Origin: Zonotrichia leucophrys gambelii
Taxonomy: Eukaryota > Chordata > Aves > Passeriformes > Passerellidae
DNA: 64,000 nucleotides
Direction of reading: 5' to 3'
NCBI RefSeq assembly: GCF_028769735.1
Contig: NC_088171.1
Location: 69,271,216-69,335,215, forward strand
Shown: positions 27,401-38,255 of the stretch, piece by piece
How the letters are laid out: each line of letters opens with the position of its first letter
Numbering within the stretch: the first letter of the stretch is position 1
Made by a program: the position numbers and the translations under genes
The notes under the pieces: model-generated
Database searches by the model: none
Told to the model about the DNA's origin: nothing
The model's input: only the letters and a program-made list of their open reading frames with translations

Positions 27401-30400
27401 TGTTGGGGAGAGGTGAGGGGGGTTTCAGCCACATCCTGCTACCAATTTTTGGTAGAGAAACAAGTAGTAGAAAGAGGCCTGCTAGGTACGGAAGGAAGTG
27501 CAGCACTGCTTTTCTCTTGTATCACAGCAATTTTCTGGCTCATGCTTTTGGGGGATATTTTTAGAACATCTGTTTCTCATACTCTAGAAAGATTCCAATG
27601 TGGCACTTGATGTGTGATGATTTGCCTTTTATGTCATGATTTTAGGGGAAGGGAAAAATAAAAGCACCACACCCCACCCGCAATAAAAAACACCCTAATC
27701 CCCTAAATTTCAGGTCTGTAATGAGAAGGCAGAGAGCTAATGCCTTTGTCATGGACAACTTCCATGGCCTTAATATTTAGAATTAAAAAAAAAACATTTA
27801 AAGAAGTGTCATTTTGGGAAGGAAAGCTAATATGAGGTTCGAGGAAAATATTCACGTCATTAATTGTTCATTGGCATTTTGAAATGTGTAGCATTTTTGA
27901 CAACATTTTCTAAATCTACTTCCTTTGTTAATAGAGATCAGTTGGGAAAGGAAAGAGAAATGGTGGCATTTATGATGAACATTAATCAATGTACAGTTCC
28001 CTCACTGTTAAATATCAAGGAGTTACACTGTAAAACCAGCTCCTGTGCTCGAGCTGTCTGGCACAGTACCAAGGCTCTTAAGGCTTCAGTAGAAGAAGAA
28101 GATAAAATATTTGCATGAGTATTGTTTCTGTTACACTTCAGGCATCTAAAATACTTGCTTTGGTATCAGGTGGTTGCAAGCAAACGTCATTACTTCTAAT
28201 ACTGATACATTCAATCACTTAAAATAAAACTTGATGAGTAACTGATTTTTCTTCTTTTATACAGTCCAGGCCTTCAAGTAAAATCAAATCATGATGCTCA
28301 GAAATAGCCCCATCGCTTGCTTTGCACAAGCAGTCTGAAAGAAAGAGGAAGTTGTTTTTGTTCAGCCTGTGAGGACTGGATGCAGTTTTATCTAGGAGTG
28401 GTTAACCATACTGCCTGTGCCCACTGGGGAGGGAGGAATAGCTAGGGAACAGGAAGGGAATTGCTCCCTCTGTAACATTTTTGCATGTCAACCCTCTTCT
28501 TCTTAAAGAGGGATTTTGTTGGTTTCTTTCTAGGGAGAAAAAAACAACCAACCAAGGAGCATCCTGTATTGCAGGTCCTTGTGTTCTCTTAGCAATGAGC
28601 CCTGTCAGGCACAACTGATGGGGTGCACTCTGCTCTCTTGTCTGTTTCACAGCAGCAAGGACCAACTGGAAGCCTTTTACCCACTGAATTTTGGGACTGT
28701 GAGCTCTTAATGCGCTTCAGCTCAGTTTTTCTGAAGGAAACCTCTGGTTTCTTGTGTGTATAATGCACATTTAGTCCTAGAAAACTTGTTTAGTGGAGTT
28801 CTTTTCCTCAGAGGGATGACTTGCCAGGGAAATACAGCAGGGATTCCCCTGTTAGCATGTGGGTGTTCACTACAGTGTCTCAAAAGCTTTATTTTACTCC
28901 CCTCTTCTGCCCCTAGCAAGCACAGGGAGAAAGCAATTGCTTTTCAGACTCAAGGTACTTCCTAGATGTTAAATCAACATTTTCCCTGGTCTGTGAGAAT
29001 TTTACCTTGGGCCAGTAACTGCTCCAGAAATGTCATCTTCTATAGAAGTCATCACTAAAAAGTTATGTCTATAGAAATAAAAGCTTCCCTTCCTGCCTTG
29101 TTCCAGTTAATTGTCTTTGGCTGCCTGTTTCTAAGGAATTAACCTCCAACAGTCAGGTGGTTCGTGGTGATAATGCCGAAGCCAGGTGACCTATTAAGAG
29201 GAGAAAATTTTGGTAGATTTTTTTTCTTTTACATCATCAAAGGAAAGAAACATCAAGATGCTTCATCCTATCTGATTTGGATGTCTTCTTAACCTTTGTA
29301 AATCTTTGCAGAAGTCTAACTAGCAACAAATAAAAATATAACTCTGGTATCATAACTCTGCTCTTGGTCTAGTTTTGAATTACGCGTCGTGCTAATGCGT
29401 AAGTGCAGATAACTTCTACAGCATCCTGGTAGGGGTGTTGTACTGGTGCTTCTTCCGCTGGTGTTTTCCCACTGTAAAGATGATGCAGTTCAGGACCCAG
29501 CTTTCAGCTGGGAGATGCAAGAGCCAGATATCATGTAATAAATTGTCCTGAAGTCCAACAAATGGGCTGCAAATCAACACATTTGTCAAGTGCTTTCCTG
29601 TTAGAGATGATAGTCAACTGTTCTGTGGTTAGTGTAAGACTTACCATTCTTCTTTGTGTCTGGCACTTGTCACACAGCTAACTGGTCCTCAATGTTAGTT
29701 TTCATCTCAATATGGTGTTACCATAACCTTGAAAATTAGTTTAGGCAACTGTGTCTGCTGCTCCAGAGAGACCCTGATGCCCTAGGGCTGTGGAGGAGTA
29801 CATAATCTCCTTTTCTCTGGCTCAAGGTGAGGAGGGGCCAGCGTGCTATAGAGCAGCACTAATTCTAGATGTGAGTATTTCTCTTCTCATTTTCATGAGT
29901 GCTTGTAAGCACACTTGAAAGCACATCAGCAGACTGAGCATCAGCAGTGAGGAAGGGTGAAGAAAACTGCGTGAATGGAGTTCACAATGTTTAGTACCTT
30001 GCAAAGGTGTTACATGCTCAGTCACAGATATTTTTCAAACCATAGTCTTGAAAGTGTCTTACCAAAACTTGTGTGAGACCATTGAAACAAATTCACTGGT
30101 GCATGAAGCTGCCCTCCTGGCCAGATTTTCTAGAGAGAAAAAGAAAAGATGAGAAGATCAGGTCAGATAATACAGACCTAACCAAGCTGCATCTGAGTGA
30201 GTGCTTTCAATCTCAGCTGAGCTCTTCATGGTGCAATAGCAAAGCCTCTTGCACACATAGCCAGAGATCTCATTTGTCCTCTAAGTTTGTTTATGTGAAA
30301 CCCTGGCAGACCTGAGCACCACAATTTCTTAGAACTCAGCAGTGACAGTGGTTTGGCGTGGCAGTCCGAGCACACATGCATTTGTAAGGCTTTGTCTTCA

Positions 30401-33400
30401 TTTACCCACATGCTTCATCAGTTCCTTGAGAAACATAAAAGCCTGAGTTGCCCTGCTGTCCTAAGGCTTGGCAATGCATTGTGCCTTGAGATTTTCCAAA
30501 TAAGCTGCTCAGGTCTTCTCTAGCTATGGTTTCCATGTTGTATCCAGTGATGCAGGAACTGCATTGGAGAGGGAGTCCCGTGCTTGGGATCTTCTTTTTG
30601 TTTATTCCAGTTAGATATCCTTGCCTTTGCAAGTTCTGCAGGCAGTGACACTGTTGCATCAGTGTTGTCCTTCAGGACAGGAGTGTTTACAGTATCAGCA
30701 GCTGCACTGTTAGGCAGGAAGGGAAGCTTCCTTTTATGTGGGTATTCCTGATTTTTGTGTGGCTGCTGGTGCTGGGCTGAGGTTTTTTTTCTTTTACCCT
30801 TGTGGTGTAATATTCACCCAGAAAGGGGAAACATCTTGAATACAGGACGTTGTGTTTCATGGGTGTTGAGCGCAGTGTGCTTTCAGGTTTGACCTTGCCA
30901 GCAGGCCTGGCAATGACTGCCCCCTAAGAGCCTCCTTCCTCTGCCTGTGTTGCCTCCACTGCTACTGCTTGTGAGCTTGGATTGCAAGAGCACTCAAAGG
31001 CCACTGTGAAATCCAGCTCTGCTGAGCTGAGAGGTGCTGCTTGCACCTGGGGTAAACTGCAGGCAGCGCCAAAGGCTTCGCAGGTGGAAAGGCAGGGCGA
31101 GCAACTTGGAACTGGGATGCAAAGAGGCAGTGCTGCATCTTCACCCAGATGATGACAGCTGCCTGCTTGCTGTCCTTCACTGTGCCCCACTTAAAATGGA
31201 AGGGGCTTGTGTAAAGGATAGTGAGATTATAAACCCTAAAGTTTGCAGATGGAATCTTCTCTAGGTTTTCTCCTGTACTGCTTTAAAACAGGCAGGCTGT
31301 AGGCTGACACCTTGAATATGGGCAGAAGGGGTACTGCTGTCTGAAAGGAGAAGACTGGAAGGAACTTAAGAAAACAGGGCTTGAATTGAGAATTTTTTCA
31401 TAGCAGAGACTAAAGGGAGTGATTTCACATAGCCAAGCAGAAAGTCTTAATGCTTAGACATACCTTAGCACATGGCTTGAAGGAGCAGGTAGAGTTAAAA
31501 TTAAGCATGAGTTTAGGTAGCAGGTAGTGTCTCTTTGTGAGAGACATTATATCTGGAGAGCTGCTCGTGCAGTTGTGCTGAGTTCCACCTGACATCTGAG
31601 CACTCAAGGACATGTGAGGTCAAGTTACTGCTTTTAAGAAGAATCAAACGCAAACAGAAATACGGACTTGACAATCATCAGAATAAAGTTTATCACACTG
31701 TAGTGCCTAAAATACCAGTTTCTTACTTGGATAGAGTGGCAAATATCTTATGCCAGTGAGGTCTATGTTTATTGGCAGACAATAACTTTTACTTTGTAAG
31801 ACCTGTATTCAGTTCTAAATTCTAGAAACGGCGTGAGGTGAGCTTTCGGATATATTTCTTTCTTTCTAAGTAGTGATTTTACTAAATACAGCACTTTCTT
31901 TATCCTCCTTCTGCTTTTGTTTTCAGAGCAAGGCATTTCAGAGAGAGCATCAAATTTATCCATGAGTGCCGGCTCGCAGGTGAAGGCTGCTTAGTTCACT
32001 GGTATGTATACTGCTCGCTAAAAAAACTTTCTAAGGGTTTCTCTACCTTGATTTGGATGTTCATAATTTTAATAAATTAGTGGTCATCTCCCCTCTGCAG
32101 CAACATCCTCTTGGACTGAATTGACCCCTTTATACAAAAAGCCCCAGAAGATTTGCAAATGCTATTAAAGCCTTTTGCTAGGACTTTGGAGTCTCTGGGG
32201 TGGGCAGCTGCTTGGAGATGAAAGGAGCCCAAGAAATCTTCTTGACCTTCTCTTATCAAACATTTTTGTAGGATTTATTTGACTAGGAATGTGTTGGCTG
32301 AAGACATACTGTTTATTTCCCATCATTTTAGTCATTGTATTTGTAAATGTGATTTCCATAATCCTAAGATTTGATTAGTTTCTCTAACAGCTGTTTTGGT
32401 GACTTCAGAATTGTTAAAAAAACCTGTCTGAACAGAAATTGATTTTTTCCCTCTTTCTTTTCTTTAAACTGCTGAGGCATTCAAATGTTGCATTTGTTAA
32501 TAGCAAGACCCTGATTGGGAGATGCTCCTGGGACTGTAAAGAATAGAAAAGGAAATCCCACCCTGGGTTTTTTCTTGCTTTCTGCTATTGGTTGTGGTGT
32601 TTGTGCTATATGTCCAAAGGACATATCTGAGTCTATATCTGGAATCAGAGTCATCTCATGATTTGAACACTGGACTTGTACACAGGCCCTGAGTATAAAT
32701 CCTCACTTTCCTATTGACTCATGACAGGGCTATGCATGAGCCATTTGGTCAGTCTTGATGTATACAAAACAGGAATAAGTGGTCTGAATAGTAATAGATT
32801 TAAAAAAAACATATATTTAAATTTGTGAAGTATGCAGAAACATAAAATGGTGAAAGAAACTGGTAACTCTATATTTTTACTGTGGTAAATATAACTCTAA
32901 CACATTCTTTATACTGTCAATAGAAATGATTCTGAGTTTGTCCAGTGTTGTCCGACTAGGCATAATGAATGATTCTTACTCTATCCCAGCTTTTCATCTA
33001 GGGAAACTGGAGTCCTGAGAGTTTAAGCTGCACAATGCAGTCAATAGCAGAAAGAGGAACTCAAGCAACCAGACATATGTATCTCTTACTGGTTCAGTTA
33101 AAGTTCATTTTGGCCCCATGAAATTGCAGCCTTTATTCATGGTGGAGAGGAAACAGTCTTATTTTACTGCTCTCATCTTTATAAACAGAAGAAAGTGGGT
33201 GACTTACTTCTGCCTTTTTAAAACCTGAATTTAACTTAAAATGTGTGCACTGTCCCCTGCTTTTGTGACTACTTCATGCTTATTTTTTCCTTTTCAGCCT
33301 CATATGAATTACCACTCAAAACCCACTTTCTGTATCATGTAGATTTTTTTCTACTGCATTTACAAAAGTAGCACCAAGACCATTTAACTAAAATATGATA

Positions 33401-36400
33401 TTATTTCTTCCTCATGGCAAGCAACACAGCAGTCTGTGATGTTGAAAAGTGATGCTTTTAGCTGTGACAGTGAAGTACAGCACTGCTTCAGTGTATTGCA
33501 CCCCTTTTCCATGCAGCCTTGCAGGTGTCTCCAGGAGTGTCACACTGGTGGTTGCCTACATCATGACCATCACAGACTTTGGCTGGGAAGATGCGCTGTC
33601 AGTTGTCCGCGCGGCGAGGTCCTGTGCCAATCCAAACATGGGCTTCCAGAGACAGCTGCAGGAATTCGAAAAGCATGATGTTGATCAGGTAAATGAACTA
33701 CAACAAAGAACTGGGAAACACAACTCCAAGTCAGGTCATGAGCTACTTCTCACTATTTTGTGGTCTGTGTGGTTTATCTGACTCCCTGTTTTTACTTTGA
33801 GGGAATGGCTTATTAGCCCAGCCAGTTCTACTAAGGAGATACAGATAGATCTGAAGGTATCAGGGAATGCTGGGTGGGAGAAGGAATCAAGCACAGCATC
33901 TAAACACCTCCTGCCCAACTGTGCTGTCTGGTGGTTGTTTCATGTGAGCTAAGATGCAGTTGAAGATTAACACCTTTAGAGGGGTAGAAGGTAAAGGGTG
34001 AGTTCTCAGAACATAGGTAAAAGGCCAACCTATAACTAGCAGTTGTATAAAAGTAGTGAGTTTCCTCCCAACACATTCATTTGGAATAGCAGGAAAGAAA
34101 TCATCATCACAAATATTTCATGTCCAGGAGTTTAACTAAGTCCTCATTATCATTTGTGTGTTGTGACCCCCCTCCCACCTTCTGTGGCTAAGACTTGATA
34201 AATTTTCTGATGTTTAGGGCAGCCTCAGATCTGAACCTTTTTTTTCTTATGAGCCTTTTGAAGGTTTTGTAAGACTAGGAGAATTGATGAAAGGGTAGGA
34301 TAGCTAAAGGGGTTTCATAAAATAAAAATTAGTTTCTTACTCCAAAAAAACCCCATCCTACGCAAAGGACGTGCTCCCTGTGGGTGATTGGTGACTTCCA
34401 CTTACGTTACCAACCTGCTGTGGCCGTCCCTTCCATTTTCCATTGCTCAGCATGTTGTTGTTGTTGTGTGGGCTTTTGTGCCTGTTGTGCTTATTAAAAA
34501 TAACAACAGAGGTGAACCAAAGTCAGAAAGCAAAATACACAAGACAAAGGATGTTGGTTTTTTTATTCCATCCCTGTCATTCTGCTGCAGAAAGCTCAGA
34601 GTTTAGAAATTACCATTTGTTTTGCGTGATGCAGCTAGCAACTGTAAATATTTGTGTTTGTTTTAAATATGTAACTGAATGTTTCCTGGATCATTTGGAA
34701 CTGGTGTAAATGGTAGAATAACTGATTTTTAAGAGACAAAAGTCAGAGAGGGACTTTCCAGACTTGTCTCCTTCCTCCCTTACAGTCATTTCTACTCTAA
34801 TTGGTTTGGTCTAACAGCAATGACAATTAAGGCTGTATGCAAATAGCCTGATAAAGACAGTAACGTCTCTCTTTTTTCATCCACCATGGACTGTGCATTC
34901 TGTCTTTATTCACTGAGGGGGAGGTAGTAGGTTGCAAAAAGAAGTATCCACCTGTATTCACTGGCTGGGCTGTAGTTTCTTAGTCTCTTAAGAGCAACCA
35001 CATCCTCAGCAGGTGTCTGTTTACACACCTGATTTCGGTGGAATGATGCCATCTGCCCAGGGCGTGAACTTTTTTCAGATTTCAGCAGCATTTGGTGTTT
35101 TGCTGTTCCACTAAAGGGTGGTGGTATCCTGTGGCCTCTCTGGAATGTTGTCCTCTAGATCTTAAAGGTCCTAAAGGATGAGGTTTAGTCACTAAGGTCA
35201 TGACATAGTTTGCACCGGTTCCAATCTTCTGCATGGTAGCGTGAGGCTTCAGATTTGCCTGAGGACCTCTTTAAGGAATGGAAGTATCTGTGTTGAGGTC
35301 TTGTCTCCCAGTATCCTAGTAAATTACCTTTATGGATCAAGCTATTTCATGAGCCCCAAACACAGCAAAGCTATGAAGGTTAAGGTTTGGAAAATATTAT
35401 TATCCTCACTGGGACACAACAGTTGGAGTCTGTGTTTACTAGCTGCTTCTGCAGGTGAGCTCAACAAAATTGTCAGGAATTGGACAGTTCCTCAGCTGGA
35501 ATTGTCCTCAGCTGGACTCAAATTCTTCAGCAGGCAGTGTCAGAGCTGAATGGATCGGAAAAGTGAACATGTGAAATTTCCACTCTTTCCTTTGAGACAG
35601 AGTTATCTGTTGGCAGGTCCAAATCAAGAAAAAAGAGTGGGGGATTTATACAATATGCACTTATGGAGCTTGTTGGAATACAGGTATCTTGTGGTAAAAA
35701 AAAATGGGGGCTTAAAATGAGATATCATGACAAAAGAATGAATTTGTGTTATCAGACACAAAGATACTGCCTCAACCTCTGAGAGCACCTGAGCTGAAAA
35801 TTGCTGGAAGCTGAGGAAATGGCCAGCGAAAAGGTCCCAGCATTATTGCCCTGCTGTTGCTTGATTCTTTCCTCATCAGTTATATCTGGTTACTCTCAAA
35901 GCAGGATACAGATGGACTGACCATCAGCTGGGCCTGGTACATATGTTACCATGTACCAAATTCAGTCATTCATATCAGTAGCATATGGGGTCCTATTCTA
36001 TAGCTTGTAAAACTCATAGACTATTTCTTTCTAGAAGACACCTATCAGGATATACACACTACACTTTTTACTACTGGTGTTTGTGGGCTCATAATAAAAA
36101 ACCTGTAAGAGTGGTTCACTTTCTGATCTTCAACCTTCTTGCAGCCTGTTGTGACTTTGGCAAGTTGGCTGATCATTTTGGTTTCCATGCTAATTCCTCT
36201 CATTGTTTGTGTATGCAGCAGGAACCAGGAGATTTCAAGTCCAGGATGTCCTTTCCCAGCAGGTGTTCCTTACTCTGTATTAGTCCAGTCAGCCAAGCTG
36301 TTCCACAGATGTGTCATTTCAGGACATGTAAGGGGTGTCAGTGATTTCAAATATGTGTTCCTGTGCTGTGCATTCCATGCTGCTGTTGAAGGTCATGCAA

Positions 36401-36722
36401 TATTTGCAGTGCTTTTCTTTAAACTATATGATCCTAAAGGTTACTTAAATTCTGTAGGACAGGAAGAAGAATTACTTCTTCATCCATTTCATGTTACTGT
36501 TTCATAATTTTGTATATGTCTTTTCAATTTCTCCAGTTCAGGCAGTGGCTGAAAGAAGAATATGGGGAAAACTCTTCTCAGGATCTGCAAGAAGCCAAAA
36601 ATCTTCTGAGCAAATACAAAGAGCAGGCAGAGTTGCATCAGACTACTGGAGGAAGGCAGTGGAATAACAACTTCTCATCTGTGCCATCACTCTCATACAG
36701 CAACTACACAACAGAGACCTAG
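3411..36722 (+). CDS. DUSP22: DUSP22 (JKAP/VHX) dual-specificity phosphatase, exons 2-7, exon 1 upstream of window
   Basis: This is a small atypical dual-specificity protein phosphatase. In mammals it dephosphorylates Tyr and Ser/Thr on signalling proteins and modulates JNK and T-cell receptor signalling; that role is family knowledge. Six exons join with matching phases into 199 codons plus a stop. Adding the seven-residue first exon known from mammals (outside the window) gives about 206 residues, against 205 for the long human isoform. With that numbering, the general-acid Asp falls at residue 57 in PAADSPSQN. The nucleophile Cys falls at 88 and Arg at 94 in HCLAGVSRS, as in the human protein. 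The codons for the HC pair span the exon 5/6 junction. No frameshift or missing catalytic residue is seen. There is no signal peptide or membrane segment; an N-myristoylation signal, if present, would be in exon 1. IRF4 follows on the same strand. Confidence 0.96.
3445..11050 (+). other. DUSP22: DUSP22 intron 2
   Basis: A 7.6-kb intron without a recognisable exon. Its notable content is the long foldback at 7638-7736. An open frame at 4944-5516 has no recognisable domain and is treated as chance. Confidence 0.8.
7638..7736 (+). repeat. Long imperfect inverted repeat (intronic hairpin)
   Basis: The arms are 7638-7677 and 7697-7736, 40 nt each, with a 19-nt loop. The outer 21 bases, beginning AGTACTGACCTCTTTTCCCC, pair perfectly. 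Over the full stem I count 37 Watson-Crick pairs, one G-U and two C-A mismatches. It lies on the transcribed strand of DUSP22 intron 2. It could be a miRNA-precursor-like hairpin, a foldback or MITE-type element, or a recent inverted duplication. No known family is recognised. Confidence 0.85.
11051..11133 (+). CDS. DUSP22: DUSP22 exon 3
   Basis: This 83-nt exon enters in phase 1 and ends in phase 0. It encodes [18 protein letters not shown] followed by [10 protein letters not shown]. The acceptor is TCTATCACAG and the donor is GTAAGA. The ITHILSIHD stretch is the typical DSP beta-strand block. It differs from the human exon only by conservative changes. Confidence 0.95.
14860..15133 (+). mobile_element. 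CR1 LINE fragment (reverse transcriptase region)
   Basis: The translated stretch contains [20 protein letters not shown], the catalytic-core region of CR1-type non-LTR reverse transcriptase. Upstream, DNA encoding a degraded [12 protein letters not shown] block is visible near 14874-14900. The frame is short and interrupted, so this is a dead copy. It is in the same orientation as DUSP22. Confidence 0.88.
16704..17158 (+). mobile_element. CR1 LINE 3' end fragment
   Basis: The order of CR1 3' motifs is recognisable. It begins with [24 protein letters not shown] coding, then [12 protein letters not shown]. The typical 3' part follows, with a TTTTTCACCCAGAGGGTAG-like motif and a TGGTCTCTTCCAACTTGG-like motif. 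It ends near CAATCTATGATTTT. Frameshifts show it is inactive. Confidence 0.93.
18322..18932 (-). mobile_element. CR1 LINE 3' end fragment, antisense
   Basis: Read on the minus strand this is the CR1 3' region. It contains [20 protein letters not shown], part of the C-terminal CR1 product, followed by [19 protein letters not shown]. The plus-strand left end, near GATTCAGAGAATGGCTTGG, is the element's 3' terminus. It is truncated at the 5' end and frameshifted. Confidence 0.93.
20054..20330 (-). mobile_element. CR1 LINE 3' end fragment, antisense
   Basis: The plus-strand left end, ATCACAGAATCATAGAATGG, is the reverse complement of the CR1 3' terminal ATTCTATG-type repeats. The following sequence matches the same 3' region as the copy at 18.3 kb, with small deletions. 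It is about 280 bp long and 5' truncated. Confidence 0.92.
26624..26673 (+). CDS. DUSP22: DUSP22 exon 4, carries the general-acid Asp
   Basis: This 50-nt exon encodes [16 protein letters not shown] plus two bases of the following Leu codon. The Asp in AADSP is the expected general acid (residue 57 in mammalian numbering). The acceptor is TTTACACAG and the donor is GTAAGTA. Introns of 15.5 kb and 5.3 kb flank it. Confidence 0.95.
26674..31926 (+). other. DUSP22: DUSP22 intron 4
   Basis: A 5.25-kb intron. I see no repeat family, RNA gene or extra exon. Confidence 0.75.
31927..32001 (+). CDS. DUSP22: DUSP22 exon 5
   Basis: This 75-nt exon completes the split Leu codon and encodes [20 protein letters not shown] followed by CLVH, then the first two bases of the catalytic Cys codon. 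The acceptor TTTTGTTTTCAG is strong; the donor GTATGT is acceptable. The helix ESIKFIHE that precedes the P-loop is conserved. The nucleophile Cys codon spans intron 5. Confidence 0.94.
32002..33516 (+). other. DUSP22: DUSP22 intron 5
   Basis: A 1.5-kb intron splitting the catalytic Cys codon. Nothing else is recognised. Confidence 0.8.
33517..33688 (+). CDS. DUSP22: DUSP22 exon 6, catalytic P-loop
   Basis: This 172-nt exon completes the catalytic Cys and encodes the LAGVSRS P-loop. It continues through [19 protein letters not shown], the [19 protein letters not shown] helix and KHDVDQ, ending in phase 0. The acceptor is TTTTCCATGCAG and the donor GTAAAT. Read-through into the intron stays open for about 31 codons to a stop at 33779-33781. 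Intron retention would therefore give an alternative tail, but nothing here shows that it is used. Confidence 0.96.
33689..36536 (+). other. DUSP22: DUSP22 intron 6
   Basis: A 2.85-kb intron. A GTT-repeat patch lies near 34451-34468. An open frame at 36139-36507, just before exon 7, is hydrophobic and has no recognised domain. Confidence 0.78.
36537..36722 (+). CDS. DUSP22: DUSP22 exon 7, terminal exon with the long-isoform C terminus
   Basis: This 186-nt coding stretch begins [20 protein letters not shown], continues with [10 protein letters not shown] and a Q/T/G/N/S-rich linker, and ends SYSNYTTET followed by TAG at 36720-36722. The acceptor is TTTCAATTTCTCCAG. The RQWLKEEYG helix is conserved in the family. 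The final YxNYTTET is like the end of the 205-residue human isoform rather than the 184-residue form, which ends in FLRRL. Confidence 0.94.
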   Translation, partial: FRQWLKEEYGENSSQDLQEAKNLLSKYKEQAELHQTTGGRQWNNNFSSVPSLSYSNYTTET

Positions 36723-38255
36723 TTGCAAGAGGCCGATTTTTTTTTCTTTCTACTTTTGCAAAACATCTTGCCATGTTTTCCATCCCACCTTCAAGACTTT
36801 CAGCAGTAAGCCATGCAAACTGTTGATTTATAGAAAGCTTCTTGATGACATTATGTGTGTGTGTGTATGAGTGTGTTTCACACAGTTTGGTAATTCGGGC
36901 AGGATCGAGCTCTGTTTGTGCCCAGGGACAGGATCCAGTGACTGTGGCTGAGGCAGTCTGTCTGCCAGCCACACCTATGTCCCCTTCTGCCCACATTGCC
37001 TGGCATTTGCTGTGAGGTTAGCTCAACTCCTCTTGTTGTAGGCTAGCAAAGGGCTTGGAGAGATGAAGTCTGGTGATTCAAGCTGTGGCAGTTTGGCATC
37101 TCTGCACTCTTAGTGCGGCCAAGGTGTTACTGCACCTGAAGAAGGGAACTTGAGTCTGGGTCTCTGCTGCTCCTGCTCACAGTCCATTGGCAAGTAATAG
37201 TGTGGAGGTGGGTGTGAACTTGAGTGCAGGCTGAAAGCTGGAGCAGATGAGACAGGGGCCCAAGTAGCTTTCCCCCAGCAGTGGCATCTAGGAGAGAAGT
37301 GGGACAGACAGCTCTGAGTAATAACACCTTCAACCGCCACAGTTGTCTTTGCTTCAGTGCCCGTGAGACTGAGCTGTCGGCAGACCTGCCACAGACCAAG
37401 AGCACCCAGGCTGTTACCACAGCTCAGCTGATGTGCAGTGATTTGAGCCGTGCTCCCTTGACTGTGCATCTGGTCTCCCAATGTAAGCTTTTCTGGAGAG
37501 CAGTTTCTCATGTCTCCAGAGCCACTGACCTTCATTCCCCACGGAACACGTGCCTCCTCAGCACACGCCCCTGCGCACACGATAGCGCGTCTCCAAAGAG
37601 TGGGCTCGGTGTGAGTGCCAGCACCTGTTTCTTTGCTTGTGCTGTGGTTTGCTCTTTGACTTCAGCTACCTCAAAAATGCTGTTCTTGTCATTGTGGTTG
37701 TAAATGCAACCTTGAAAATTGCCTTGTGTAATCTTAATCTAACACTGAGTGAAGTAAGTGGGTGCGTGTGTGTGCGAGAGTGCGTATGCACGTATATTTC
37801 AAAATGTCTGTATTTGAGAAGTTTATTGTTTTCTTTTAAAATTGCCCATATTTCTCGCTGGTTTAAAGATTGAGTTCTTGGAATTCAACTTTCCTGCCAT
37901 TTAAGCACCACTATATATTTTGCTGTGATCAGATTTATGGGAATGCATTTGTACAATATATTTTAAACTAGGTCGAAACTAGCGGCCATACTCCTCCCTT
38001 GGTAATGCTGTGTTTTTCTGGAATGGAGCCATTGCCTGACTGAAGCAGCTTGTAAGAGTGTAATTTCAAACATGCCACTAGGGATGCTGGGCAATGTATT
38101 GCTTTCTGACATGGTGTAATTCAGGGTGGCCCTGATGCCAAGATCAGGATTTCTTGTCTTTGACTTGGAGGATGGAAGGCCTGCTTTTCTTCTAGACTCT
38201 AGATTCTTTTTTCTAGATTCTAGAAAATAAAAAGTACCACCCAAACAGCCAAGAT
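36723..38255 (+). other. DUSP22: DUSP22 3' UTR (end inferred)
   Basis: This is noncoding sequence after the TAG. It contains a short GT-rich simple repeat at about 36855-36880. The first canonical AATAAA after the stop is at 38226-38231, which suggests a 3' UTR of about 1.5 kb. A second AATAAA at 40355-40360 could give a longer transcript. The exact end is an inference. Confidence 0.6.
38226..38231 (+). terminator. Probable DUSP22 polyadenylation signal
   Basis: This is an AATAAA hexamer within CTAGAAAATAAAAAGT. A GT-rich stretch at 38291-38304 lies about 60 bp downstream and could be the downstream element. It is preceded by a TCTAGA-rich patch at about 38191-38225. No other AATAAA was noticed between the stop codon and this point. 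Confidence 0.55.

Noticed and set aside
33689..33781. Alternative DUSP22 C terminus by intron 6 retention
   Set aside because: The read-through tail is open for 31 codons but does not resemble any DUSP22 tail I know, and exon 7 is clearly the conserved continuation.
37110..37580. 156-codon minus-strand frame in the DUSP22 3' UTR
   Set aside because: It is antisense to a UTR with no domain signature; treated as chance.
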